In this document: positions 1 through 6,333 of the stretch, one piece after another
Layout of the letters: every line of letters starts with the position of its first letter
Position numbering within the stretch: position 1 is the first letter of the stretch
Assembly (NCBI GenBank): GCA_030830285.1
Contig: JAURNF010000163.1
Span: forward strand, 1 to 7,696
Reading direction: 5' to 3'
From: Candidatus Kapaibacterium sp.
GTDB lineage: Bacteria > Bacteroidota > Ignavibacteria > Kapaibacteriales > Kapaibacteriaceae
Length of the DNA stretch: 7,696 nt
The notes under the pieces: model-generated
What the model was told of the DNA's origin: nothing
Database searches by the model: none
What the model saw: only the letters and a program-made list of their open reading frames with translations
Made by a program: the position numbers and the translations under genes

Positions 1-42
1 GTCCGTAGATTCGTCCACCACTGTATTTGAATGGTACACCTC

Positions 43-954
43 ATGAACCACCAGATCCTAGTCCTCGTGCTATCCCTCCTTGTGGGAGTATGTGCGCCGT
101 TCGTGACGGCCACGGCGCAGGAACTCGAAGCAACGGTACGTGTCGACATGCAGCCACTCACGCTTGACCAACGTCAGGATGTGATGTTGATGGCTGAAAC
201 CGTCAAGAACTACCTCAATTCAAACCGCTATACAGGCGAGGATTGGGAAGGACCGCGTATTCCTGTCGACATCACGATCTATCTCAATGGTCGCAATGGA
301 AACATGTACTCGGCTCGACTCTCAATCGTGACCAAGCGTCTGGTGAATAATGTGCCTGGCACTGGCGGTGGGTTCTTGCGCGTGTTCGATCAAGACTGGA
401 CCTTCGAGTGGTCGAATAGTCCAACGCTCGTTTATCAGCCATTGCGCTATGATCAGTTCACGAGCGTGCTCGACTTCTACATGATGCTTGCGATCGGTCT
501 CGACATGGACACGTACGATGACCTCGGTGGCGCAGACATGTATAAGGCAGCACTCTCCATTGCGCAGACAGGAAACGCACAAGGAGTAAGCCAGTTCAGC
601 ACAGTCTACCAGCCAGGTCAGTTCACGCGTATGGCACTCGTAACTGAGCTCAACGACATGCGCTATCAGGGACTGCGCCGGTTGTTCTTCGACTATCACG
701 AAGCCGTTGATATCTACGCCGAGAACAAGGAAGAAGGACGCACAGCGCTCGCACAAGTGCTCAACGACATGGCCGCATTCAAGCGCACGAAGATCTCCAA
801 TCGCAGCGTTGTGCTGCAGGCATACTTCGATGCGAAGTCTGGCGAGATTGCCGACATCTTCAAGGGTGTCGCAAACCCTCAGGTATGGGCCGATCTTCGG
901 TTCCTCGATCCGGGCAAAACTCAACAGTACGAGGAAGCCCGTCAGGGTAAGTAA
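43..954 (+). CDS. DUF4835 / PorD-like exported protein
   Basis: Exported envelope protein resembling the DUF4835 family, which I recall being named PorD and linked to type IX secretion or gliding in Bacteroidota; its molecular role is not known to me. Seen in the sequence: a signal peptide with a hydrophobic run at about residues 4-23, then an Ala-rich AxA-type cleavage site just before QELEA. The mature part opens with the family-typical pattern 'ELEATVRVDM', followed by 'LMAETVKNYLNSNRYTGEDW', and 'YQPLRYDQFTSVLDFYMMLA' in the middle, which I associate with DUF4835. Length is 303 aa, usual for the family (about 300). Two in-frame ATGs exist, at 31 and 43. I chose 43 because it gives a compact signal peptide, but 31 would add only MVHL and neither has a clear Shine-Dalgarno site. 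The stop lies 1 nt before the next gene. Family assignment is from memory of conserved patterns; the link to the T9SS cargo protease downstream is inference. Confidence 0.8.
   Translation: MNHQILVLVLSLLVGVCAPFVTATAQELEATVRVDMQPLTLDQRQDVMLMAETVKNYLNSNRYTGEDWEGPRIPVDITIYLNGRNGNMYSARLSIVTKRLVNNVPGTGGGFLRVFDQDWTFEWSNSPTLVYQPLRYDQFTSVLDFYMMLAIGLDMDTYDDLGGADMYKAALSIAQTGNAQGVSQFSTVYQPGQFTRMALVTELNDMRYQGLRRLFFDYHEAVDIYAENKEEGRTALAQVLNDMAAFKRTKISNRSVVLQAYFDAKSGEIADIFKGVANPQVWADLRFLDPGKTQQYEEARQGK
944..947 (+). promoter_or_regulatory. Shine-Dalgarno-like AGGG for the tadA-rsmI GTG start
   Basis: AGGG lies 8 nt upstream of the GTG at 956, inside the last codons of the preceding gene. It supports GTG 956 over the next in-frame ATG at 989, which would remove the N-terminal HQQF segment that aligns with other TadA proteins. 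The layout (stop TAA, one base, GTG) suggests translational coupling. Confidence 0.5.
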
Positions 955-955
955 C

Positions 956-2158
956 GTGTCGGAAGTCGCCCGCAAACATCAACAGTTCATGCAGGAAGCA
1001 CTTGTGCTCGCCGAAGAGGCCGGGCGTGTGGGCGATGTACCTGTTGGCTGCGTCATTGTGCGTGGCGACGAAATCGTCGGACGTGGTGCGAATGAAATCC
1101 AACGCATGGGCGATCCCACACGTCACGCAGAGATCGTAGCCATCGAACAAGCCGTGCGCACGATTGGCGAGAAGTTTCTCGATGACTGCACGCTCTACGT
1201 CACGCTGGAACCGTGCTCAATGTGTGCAGGTGCGATACTGCTCGCTCGCATACCAACCGTTGTGTATGGTGCTGCTGATCCGAAGACTGGTGCATGCCGC
1301 AGTGTGTTTGAACTCCTTGATGATCAACGGTTGAATCACCAAGCAACTGTTCGCACAGGAATCTGCGAAGAAGAATGCAGCACGCTCTTGCGCGACTTCT
1401 TTGCACGTCAACGAGAGCGCGATGATGCTCCAGAGGTTGAACAATCTCGACAAGGAGCTCCCAACACGTCGGGCGCATTGTACCTCGTTCCAACACCAAT
1501 TGGAAACCTCGAGGACATGACGTTACGGTCTGTCAAGACGCTTCGCGAAGCTGACGTGATCGTGTGTGAGGATACACGTCACACAAGCCCCTTGCTCAAA
1601 AAGTATGATGTGCCGCGCAAGACGCTTCTGAGTTATCACGAGCATAACGAGCGTGAGCGTGCGATGGAGATTGCGCATCGCGTTGCACAAGGACAGAAGG
1701 TTGCGCTCGTAAGCGATGCAGGTATGCCTGGCATCAGCGATCCCGGGTATCGTGCTGTGCAGGCATGTATCGAAGCTGGCTGCCGCGTGATTGCACTGCC
1801 TGGCGCTTCGGCGCTCACAACGGCGATTGCTGCATCGGGCTTGCCGACAGATGTGTTTTGCTTCGTAGGGTTTCCACCGCAGAAGAAGGGGCGCACGCAG
1901 TTCCTCGAGACGCATCTCGCATACCACGGAACTGTTGTGATGTACGAATCACCCTATCGTTTGCAGGAGCTGATCGACGATATTGCGCACATGGGTGGAG
2001 CAGAGCGAAAAGTTGTTGTGGCGCGTGAGATCTCGAAGCTGCATGAAGAGTACATTCGTGGAACAGCTGCTGACGTAGCTGCAGCACTTCGCGCACGCGG
2101 CGGCGTGAAGGGCGAAATTGTGGTGATGGTTGCGCCGGCATTGCAGGGGGCTTTGTAA
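956..2158 (+). CDS. TadA-RsmI fusion: tRNA adenosine-34 deaminase plus 16S rRNA C1402 2'-O-methyltransferase
   Basis: A 400-aa two-enzyme protein read through without a stop. Residues 1-152 are a TadA-type deaminase with the zinc/catalytic HAE (57-59) and PCSMC (86-90). TadA converts wobble A34 to inosine in tRNA-Arg(ACG). Residues about 153-173 are a short charged/polar linker. Residues 174-400 are RsmI, with the SAM-dependent tetrapyrrole-methylase-like fold: LYLVPTPIGNLEDMTLR (175-191), CEDTRHT (204-210), SDAGMPGISDPG (253-264), LPGASAL (281-287), MYESPYR (329-335), EISKLHEE (358-365). RsmI methylates the 2'-OH of C1402 in 16S rRNA using SAM. The RsmI part is about 227 aa and lacks the C-terminal extension of the 286-aa E. 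coli enzyme. All key motifs of both enzymes are present, so both are probably active. The start is GTG 956, one base after the previous stop. The open frame extends further upstream, but that part overlaps the previous gene and looks like no protein. The TAA stop overlaps the ATG of tmk by 1 nt. Normally these are two separate genes (tadA and rsmI). Confidence 0.92.
   Translation: MSEVARKHQQFMQEALVLAEEAGRVGDVPVGCVIVRGDEIVGRGANEIQRMGDPTRHAEIVAIEQAVRTIGEKFLDDCTLYVTLEPCSMCAGAILLARIPTVVYGAADPKTGACRSVFELLDDQRLNHQATVRTGICEEECSTLLRDFFARQRERDDAPEVEQSRQGAPNTSGALYLVPTPIGNLEDMTLRSVKTLREADVIVCEDTRHTSPLLKKYDVPRKTLLSYHEHNERERAMEIAHRVAQGQKVALVSDAGMPGISDPGYRAVQACIEAGCRVIALPGASALTTAIAASGLPTDVFCFVGFPPQKKGRTQFLETHLAYHGTVVMYESPYRLQELIDDIAHMGGAERKVVVAREISKLHEEYIRGTAADVAAALRARGGVKGEIVVMVAPALQGAL
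1452..1457 (+). promoter_or_regulatory. AAGGAG in the tadA-rsmI linker (possible relic ribosome binding site)
   Basis: A perfect AAGGAG core lies in the linker coding region between the two enzyme domains. No in-frame ATG or GTG follows at normal spacing. The nearest possible start is TTG 1478-1480 at the first residue of the RsmI motif LYLVPTP, 20 nt downstream, which is too far for standard initiation. It may be a remnant of a separate rsmI ribosome binding site or simply the Gln-Gly codons CAA GGA. Confidence 0.2.
2145..2150 (+). promoter_or_regulatory. Ribosome binding site of tmk
   Basis: AGGGGG ends 7 nt before the ATG at 2158. It sits inside the last codons of the tadA-rsmI fusion and supports initiation at the TAATG overlap. 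Confidence 0.55.
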
Positions 2159-2784
2159 TGTTCATCTCGTTCGAGGGCATCGATGGAAGTGGAAAGAGCA
2201 CACAGCTTGTGCTCCTCCGCGACGTGCTTGAACAATCCGGCTCGACGGTGATGACGATCCGCGAACCAGGTGCGACGTTGTTGTCGGAGTCGATCCGTGA
2301 GATCCTTCTCAGCACAAAGCAGACCATTACCCCCACCGCAGAGCTCCTGTTGTTTAGTGCCGCTCGCACACAACTCGTTGAAAAAGTGATCGAGCCCGCC
2401 CTTGAACAGGGCACAGTCATCCTTTGTGACCGATACGTGGACAGCACCACGGCGTACCAAGGGTTTGGTCGCATGCTCGACATGGAGAGCGTCAAATCCT
2501 GTAACCGAATTGCCACCCGAGGGGTCATGCCTAGCGTGACGTTCTTTATCGATGTGGCCTTCGAACAGGCGCAACAGCGTATGCAATTTGATACAGCTGC
2601 TGGCGAACCAGATCGAATGGAGCGCGCTGGAAGGGAGTTCTTCGAGCGCGTACGCGAAGGCTACCTAGCCATTGCCAAGGACGACCCAGCACGAATGGTT
2701 GTTATTGATGGCGCTCGGGATCGTGCTGCCATCCACGACGACATTTTGCGGGCGCTTCGAGACCGCACATCGTTGCCCCTGTAG
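2158..2784 (+). CDS. tmk: Thymidylate kinase (dTMP kinase)
   Basis: Phosphorylates dTMP to dTDP with ATP in the cytosol, an essential step of dTTP synthesis. The 208 aa match the usual family length. Visible motifs: P-loop FEGIDGSGKST (5-15); dTMP-binding REPGAT (35-40); DRYVDSTTAYQG (91-102), holding the DR(Y/F) signature; and the LID-region GEPDRME (149-155), followed by the amphipathic helix FFERVREGYLAIA. The P-loop has Gly-Ser rather than Arg after the Asp, and an Arg (R141) precedes the LID; this fits the E. coli-like class II better than class I. The ATG overlaps the preceding TAA by one base (TAATG), indicating translational coupling with the tadA-rsmI fusion. Identification is from motifs and is secure. 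Confidence 0.96.
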   Translation: MFISFEGIDGSGKSTQLVLLRDVLEQSGSTVMTIREPGATLLSESIREILLSTKQTITPTAELLLFSAARTQLVEKVIEPALEQGTVILCDRYVDSTTAYQGFGRMLDMESVKSCNRIATRGVMPSVTFFIDVAFEQAQQRMQFDTAAGEPDRMERAGREFFERVREGYLAIAKDDPARMVVIDGARDRAAIHDDILRALRDRTSLPL

Positions 2785-2854
2785 CCCCCTTGTAGGGAAC
2801 TCCTGCGTCACGTCCATTGTGTATCTTTACCGTCCGTTTCACATCGAGTGGCCC
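2785..2854 (+). other. 70-bp intergenic gap, the longest non-coding stretch in the window
   Basis: Separates tmk from the protease gene. It contains a near-direct repeat (CCCCTGTAG at 2776-2784, which includes the tmk stop, and CCCTTGTAG at 2787-2795), a trivial 4-bp hairpin and a possible promoter (listed separately). No T-rich intrinsic terminator, RNA gene or small ORF is evident. Confidence 0.7.
2822..2829 (+). promoter_or_regulatory. Possible Bacteroidota-type -7 promoter element for the protease gene
   Basis: TATCTTTA matches the TAnnTTTG consensus described for Bacteroidota primary-sigma promoters at five of six defined positions. It lies about 25 nt before the protease ATG, inside the only sizeable gap. 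No clear -33 TTG box is at the expected spacing (the nearest upstream TTG, at 2790-2792, is too far). The consensus is established knowledge; its use here is inference. Confidence 0.3.
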
Positions 2855-5410
2855 ATGACACGTAACCTGTTTATTGCCATGGTGTTCGTGATGATCTCAG
2901 GGATCGTCGCAACGCCTCTTTCAGCCCAGCGTACCGTAGACGCACGACAAATGTTTGTGCCGGTTACGTTGAAGAATCAAACAAGCGTCCAGCAGACGGG
3001 ATTCGCCCGTCCGGTAATGATGCAACATGCAGTAGCACGGTCGGTGTTCGACATCGCTGAGCAGCGCATTACCCTTACCAACTTCCCGCTGGTGTGGAAC
3101 GAGAATGCGACGCTCGTTCTCGAGCGTACGCGTGGCGTTGTTGATGCCAACACTGAGTTCTACACGCACACCAAGCAGGGCAAGGTTGCGATGAAGGTGC
3201 GTCCGGTGATTTCGTACCGTGGTACGGTAAACGGTGACCCTTCAACGAACGTTTCGATTCACTACAGTGATGGAAACGTAACGGGCTTTATTCAATCGGC
3301 AAATGGACAGCGTACAGTGATCGGACGCGACTACTCGCTTGCTCGCCAGGGAGATGCAACGCTCCATACGATTGCTGACGAAGCAGTGATGTTCGGTGTT
3401 GATCCACTCTCGCGTTTTGTCTGCGGTAACGAACAGCTGCCAATTGACGCCGATGATGCCGCGCGACAAATGTCGATTCCATCGAAGGCAAAGCTTGCTG
3501 AAGGTGCGCAGGCAGATTACCTCCGCGAGTTCAAGATTGCCGTTGTTCTTCGTGAAGACATCGACAGCGTGATGAAGCGTCGCGGCGATACAGACGAAGA
3601 GATTGCACAGTATTTCATCAAGGTTGTTGCCGCGATGGCGCAAGTGTATGAGCAAGAGCTCGACGCATTGCTCTACATGGGCTACTTCGAGAAATTCACA
3701 GTCGACGAACCGTCGGGCTACTTCTACGATGGCCGCGATCCTGGAGAGCTGCTGAGTGAGTTCTCTCTCGATTGGTCGCGTCGGATGAATAACGTTGATC
3801 GCACCGTTGCACACCTCTACGCGCTCATCCGTCCGGTTGGTGGTTCGTTTGTTGGTGGCATCGCCTTCCTCAACGGCCTCTGCAACAAGAAGAATCGTGG
3901 TGGCTATGGCGTGTCGACAGTGTATCTGAATGCCAACGATATTCCAGGCGATCCGAATCGCTCGAACGCATTCGTGTGGGACGTGTTTGTTGCTGCACAC
4001 GAAATGGGACACAACATCGGTGCCTTCCACACGCACAACTGCTACTGGAGTCCGCCTGTTGACACATGTCAGTTGAGCATCGACGGAACTGATGGATGTT
4101 ATAGCGACCCATCGTTGCGCCGCGTTGTGCCGGGCACAATCATGAGCTACTGTCACCTTGCGAACGGAAGCCGCACCCCACTTACATTCGGTCCACGTGT
4201 GGCAGAGCGCATGCGCGGATGGATTGCTGCAGCTTCATGTGCGCCACTGGTCACAAAGCCAACGATCACGATCACAGAGCCGCGCGGTACAGATGCGTAC
4301 AGCCTTGGCGAAAAGATGACGATTCGCTGGGCATCAGCTCGCGTCTCCGCAATCAATCTCGCATGGGGTCCAACCGAGGGTGGACCATGGACGACGTTCG
4401 CACCGAATGTCAATGCTGCGGATCGCGAGTATCTGTGGAGTGTCCCAGCACTTGGCGTGACGACGTTCTGGGTTCGCGCCGAAGACGCATCGAATCCAGC
4501 TGTTAATGACACATCACTTGCGAGTTATCGCATCAGCATCCCTGTTGCGCTTGACGCACCGAAGGGCGGAGAGCGTTTGGGTCAGGGATCAAGCTTCACG
4601 ATTCGTTGGACCAAGGGTCAGGGCGTTGGAAACGTTAAGCTGGAGTTTGCTCCAGACGGCACGGCATGGGAAGTGCTCCAGGAATCTTCATCTGCAACAT
4701 CGTTTGCATGGACAGTTCCGCAGGTGTTGACCGAGAGTGCTCGTATCAAGGTGAGCGCGTTGAGCGCACCAAATGTCCCATCGACAAGTCAGCCATTCGC
4801 AATCGGCGCTCGCCGCTTCGCACTTGAGATTCCAGCTGAGGGTGGATCGATGTGTAAGAACCAGCCGAACCAGTTCCGTTGGAGTGCCGACTTTGTTCCG
4901 TCAATCCGTATCCAGTATTCAACCGATAACGGTTCAAACTGGCGCACGGCAACCCAACAGTCAACGATTGAAACGTCACTCTGGCAGATCTTTAGTCGCA
5001 ACGTGAACATGAACAACGTTCCAGCAGGAACAACGATCAAGCTCCGTGTGATTGATGCGCAATCAGAAGAAGTGCTTGCTACTCGCGAGACACTTCGCCT
5101 TGATTCATGCGATGCACCAGTGTCAGTTCAAGAGGATGCAGCAGCTGGGTTTGCAATCGCAAGCGTTTCGCCTAATCCTGCGACGTCTGTTGTTCGACTC
5201 AATGTAACGTCTGCCAACGCGCACCAGGATGGAACAGTGGTTCTGGTATCAACTGATGGACGTGAGATTGTTCTCCGTGCTGGTGTTGCGCTTCTTCAAG
5301 GGACAACTACACTTGAACTTCCTCTCAACGCAGTGGCATCAGGATCGTATCAGATTGGTGTCCGTGTTGGTTCGCACATGATCGTTGCCCCACTGGCAAT
5401 TGTTCGATAA
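2855..5410 (+). CDS. Secreted reprolysin-like (M12B-type) metalloprotease with T9SS C-terminal sorting domain
   Basis: An 851-aa secreted zinc protease. Order: signal peptide 1-24 (hydrophobic core, cleavage after PLSA before QRT); prodomain about 25-220; catalytic domain about 222-465 with the metzincin motif HEMGHNIGAFH (382-392; ligands H382, H386, H392, base E383) and Met-turn TIMSY (M430); three beta-sandwich modules of roughly 90-100 aa (about 467-562, 564-650, 654-752), each with G-x-(I/F)RW and a later aromatic/VP element; and a type IX sorting domain from 766 (ASVSPNPATSVVRLNV, then LPLNAVASGSYQIGVRVGS) to the end. Six Cys in the catalytic region (343, 396, 405, 415, 433, 462) could form three disulfides and C667/C752 one more; C190 in the prodomain is unpaired. 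It should cross the inner membrane by Sec and the outer membrane by T9SS, then be released or attached to the surface. ATG 2855 was chosen because the signal peptide begins there; the upstream extension overlaps tmk. The substrate is unknown. Confidence 0.93.
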   Translation: MTRNLFIAMVFVMISGIVATPLSAQRTVDARQMFVPVTLKNQTSVQQTGFARPVMMQHAVARSVFDIAEQRITLTNFPLVWNENATLVLERTRGVVDANTEFYTHTKQGKVAMKVRPVISYRGTVNGDPSTNVSIHYSDGNVTGFIQSANGQRTVIGRDYSLARQGDATLHTIADEAVMFGVDPLSRFVCGNEQLPIDADDAARQMSIPSKAKLAEGAQADYLREFKIAVVLREDIDSVMKRRGDTDEEIAQYFIKVVAAMAQVYEQELDALLYMGYFEKFTVDEPSGYFYDGRDPGELLSEFSLDWSRRMNNVDRTVAHLYALIRPVGGSFVGGIAFLNGLCNKKNRGGYGVSTVYLNANDIPGDPNRSNAFVWDVFVAAHEMGHNIGAFHTHNCYWSPPVDTCQLSIDGTDGCYSDPSLRRVVPGTIMSYCHLANGSRTPLTFGPRVAERMRGWIAAASCAPLVTKPTITITEPRGTDAYSLGEKMTIRWASARVSAINLAWGPTEGGPWTTFAPNVNAADREYLWSVPALGVTTFWVRAEDASNPAVNDTSLASYRISIPVALDAPKGGERLGQGSSFTIRWTKGQGVGNVKLEFAPDGTAWEVLQESSSATSFAWTVPQVLTESARIKVSALSAPNVPSTSQPFAIGARRFALEIPAEGGSMCKNQPNQFRWSADFVPSIRIQYSTDNGSNWRTATQQSTIETSLWQIFSRNVNMNNVPAGTTIKLRVIDAQSEEVLATRETLRLDSCDAPVSVQEDAAAGFAIASVSPNPATSVVRLNVTSANAHQDGTVVLVSTDGREIVLRAGVALLQGTTTLELPLNAVASGSYQIGVRVGSHMIVAPLAIVR
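5150..5407 (+). other. T9SS type A C-terminal sorting domain of the protease
   Basis: Residues 766-851 of the protease have the typical layout of Por secretion tails: an SPNP motif at the start followed by a hydrophobic beta strand, a central strand pair (VVLVSTDGREIV), then L.L..(A)SG.Y.I.V and a short hydrophobic end (APLAIVR). In this family the tail is recognised by the type IX machinery and usually cleaved by the PorU sortase. The assignment is by pattern recognition. Confidence 0.85.
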
Positions 5411-5414
5411 CTAC

Positions 5415-5421
5415 AGAAGGA
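5415..5421 (+). promoter_or_regulatory. Ribosome binding site of the proline dehydrogenase gene
   Basis: AGAAGGA lies 9 nt before GTG 5431 in the 20-nt gap after the protease stop. It is the clearest ribosome binding site between genes here and fixes GTG as the start, in agreement with the family-typical N-terminus MSLFNSLVVASLP. Confidence 0.65.
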
Positions 5422-5430
5422 TCTGACGAC

Positions 5431-6333
5431 GTGAGTCTCTTTAATAGCCTCGTTGTTGCGAGTCTTCCCATCATCCCGAAGAGTATTGTTCGAATCGTGG
5501 CTCAGCGATATATCGCTGGGCCACAGCTCGTTGATGCCGTCCGGGTGACGAAGGACTTGATGGCAAAGGGTGCAACATCGACGATTGATGTGCTCGGCGA
5601 ATTCGTCGAGTCGCGTGAGCGCGCAATGCACGAGACAGCCACCCAGGCATCTGTGATCGACGCCATTCAGCAGCACAAGTTGTCGTCGTACTTGAGTGTG
5701 AAGCTCACGTCGCTCGGACTTGACATTGATCATGAGTTCGCATACCAGAATCTCTGCTCGCTTGTCGACGAGGCAGCACGACACGGGATCTTCGTCCGCA
5801 TGGACATGGAGAACACCCCCTACACCGACATCACGCTTGACTTCTACCGTCGACTCCGCCGTGATGGTCGCAACAACGTGGGTGTCGTGATCCAAGCCTA
5901 TCTGCGTCGCTCTGAGTCGGACATTCGTTCGCTCCTTGAGTACGCGCCATCCGTGCGCCTCTGTAAGGGCATCTACGTCGAATCGCCTGAGCACGCGTTT
6001 ACGGATCCCGATGAGATCCGTGCCAACTACAAGAAGCTTCTTGGAATCTTGCTCTCAGCTGAGGGTCGGACGCACATCGCAACGCACGATGAAGAGCTCA
6101 TCGCCGACGCAGAACGTCAAGTACGTGAGCGCGGCTGCGATACATCGCGATACGAGTTCCAGATGTTGCTTGGTGTGCGCGAGGATCGTCGCGATTCGCT
6201 GATCAAGGCTGGTCATGGTATGCGCATCTACGTGCCGTTCGGAGAAGACTGGTACGGGTACTCAACGCGTCGTCTCAAGGAGAATCCTAAGGTGGCGGGT
6301 TACATTGCAAAAGCAGTACTAACAGGACGATAA
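5431..6333 (+). CDS. Proline dehydrogenase (monofunctional, FAD-dependent)
   Basis: Oxidises L-proline to delta-1-pyrroline-5-carboxylate, reducing FAD and passing electrons to the membrane quinone pool; first step of proline breakdown. The 300 aa match monofunctional bacterial PRODH (PutB/Thermus type) rather than the large PutA fusions. Visible in the beta/alpha-barrel: SVKLTSLGLD (89-98, K91), RMDMEN (123-128, D125), VVIQAYLRRS (152-161), VRLCKGIY (175-182), ATHD (217-220), YEFQMLLGVR (241-250), MRIYVPFGEDWYGYSTRRL (264-282; Y267 and R280/R281). K91, D125, Y267, R280 and R281 fall at a constant offset from the catalytic residues I recall in the Thermus enzyme, so it should be active. The start is GTG with a good ribosome binding site, 20 nt after the protease. 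The next gene overlaps by 1 nt. The partner P5C dehydrogenase is not in this window. A protease next to it could supply proline, but that is inference. Confidence 0.94.
   Translation: MSLFNSLVVASLPIIPKSIVRIVAQRYIAGPQLVDAVRVTKDLMAKGATSTIDVLGEFVESRERAMHETATQASVIDAIQQHKLSSYLSVKLTSLGLDIDHEFAYQNLCSLVDEAARHGIFVRMDMENTPYTDITLDFYRRLRRDGRNNVGVVIQAYLRRSESDIRSLLEYAPSVRLCKGIYVESPEHAFTDPDEIRANYKKLLGILLSAEGRTHIATHDEELIADAERQVRERGCDTSRYEFQMLLGVREDRRDSLIKAGHGMRIYVPFGEDWYGYSTRRLKENPKVAGYIAKAVLTGR
6324..6327 (+). promoter_or_regulatory. Ribosome binding site of the nuclease-fold lipoprotein gene
   Basis: AGGA lies 5 nt before ATG 6333, within the last codons of the proline dehydrogenase gene. With the TAATG stop-start overlap it suggests translational coupling. 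Confidence 0.45.

Noticed and set aside
707..955. In-frame extension of the TadA-RsmI frame back to an ATG at 707
   Set aside because: It overlaps the DUF4835 gene by about 250 bp, its translation (Arg/Ser-rich) looks like no protein, and GTG 956 has a Shine-Dalgarno-like site and begins exactly at the TadA N-terminus.
322..975. Long minus-strand frame (217 codons) opposite the DUF4835 gene
   Set aside because: It is fully antisense to a well-supported gene, Cys/His-rich in an odd composition, and matches no family; codon-pattern shadow.
2787..2797. CCCT-TGT-AGGG hairpin after tmk as a terminator
   Set aside because: The stem is only 4 bp and no T-run follows, so it cannot be supported as an intrinsic terminator.
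2672..2854. In-frame extension of the protease back to an ATG at 2672
   Set aside because: It overlaps the end of tmk and would bury the clear signal peptide that starts at ATG 2855.
3242..4156. Long minus-strand frame (304 codons) opposite the protease catalytic region
   Set aside because: The plus-strand frame carries clear metzincin motifs here; the antisense product has no recognisable motif or signal and is a shadow.
5350..5994. Minus-strand frame (214 codons) opposite proline dehydrogenase
   Set aside because: Antisense to a conserved enzyme and spans the end of the protease gene; no family resemblance.
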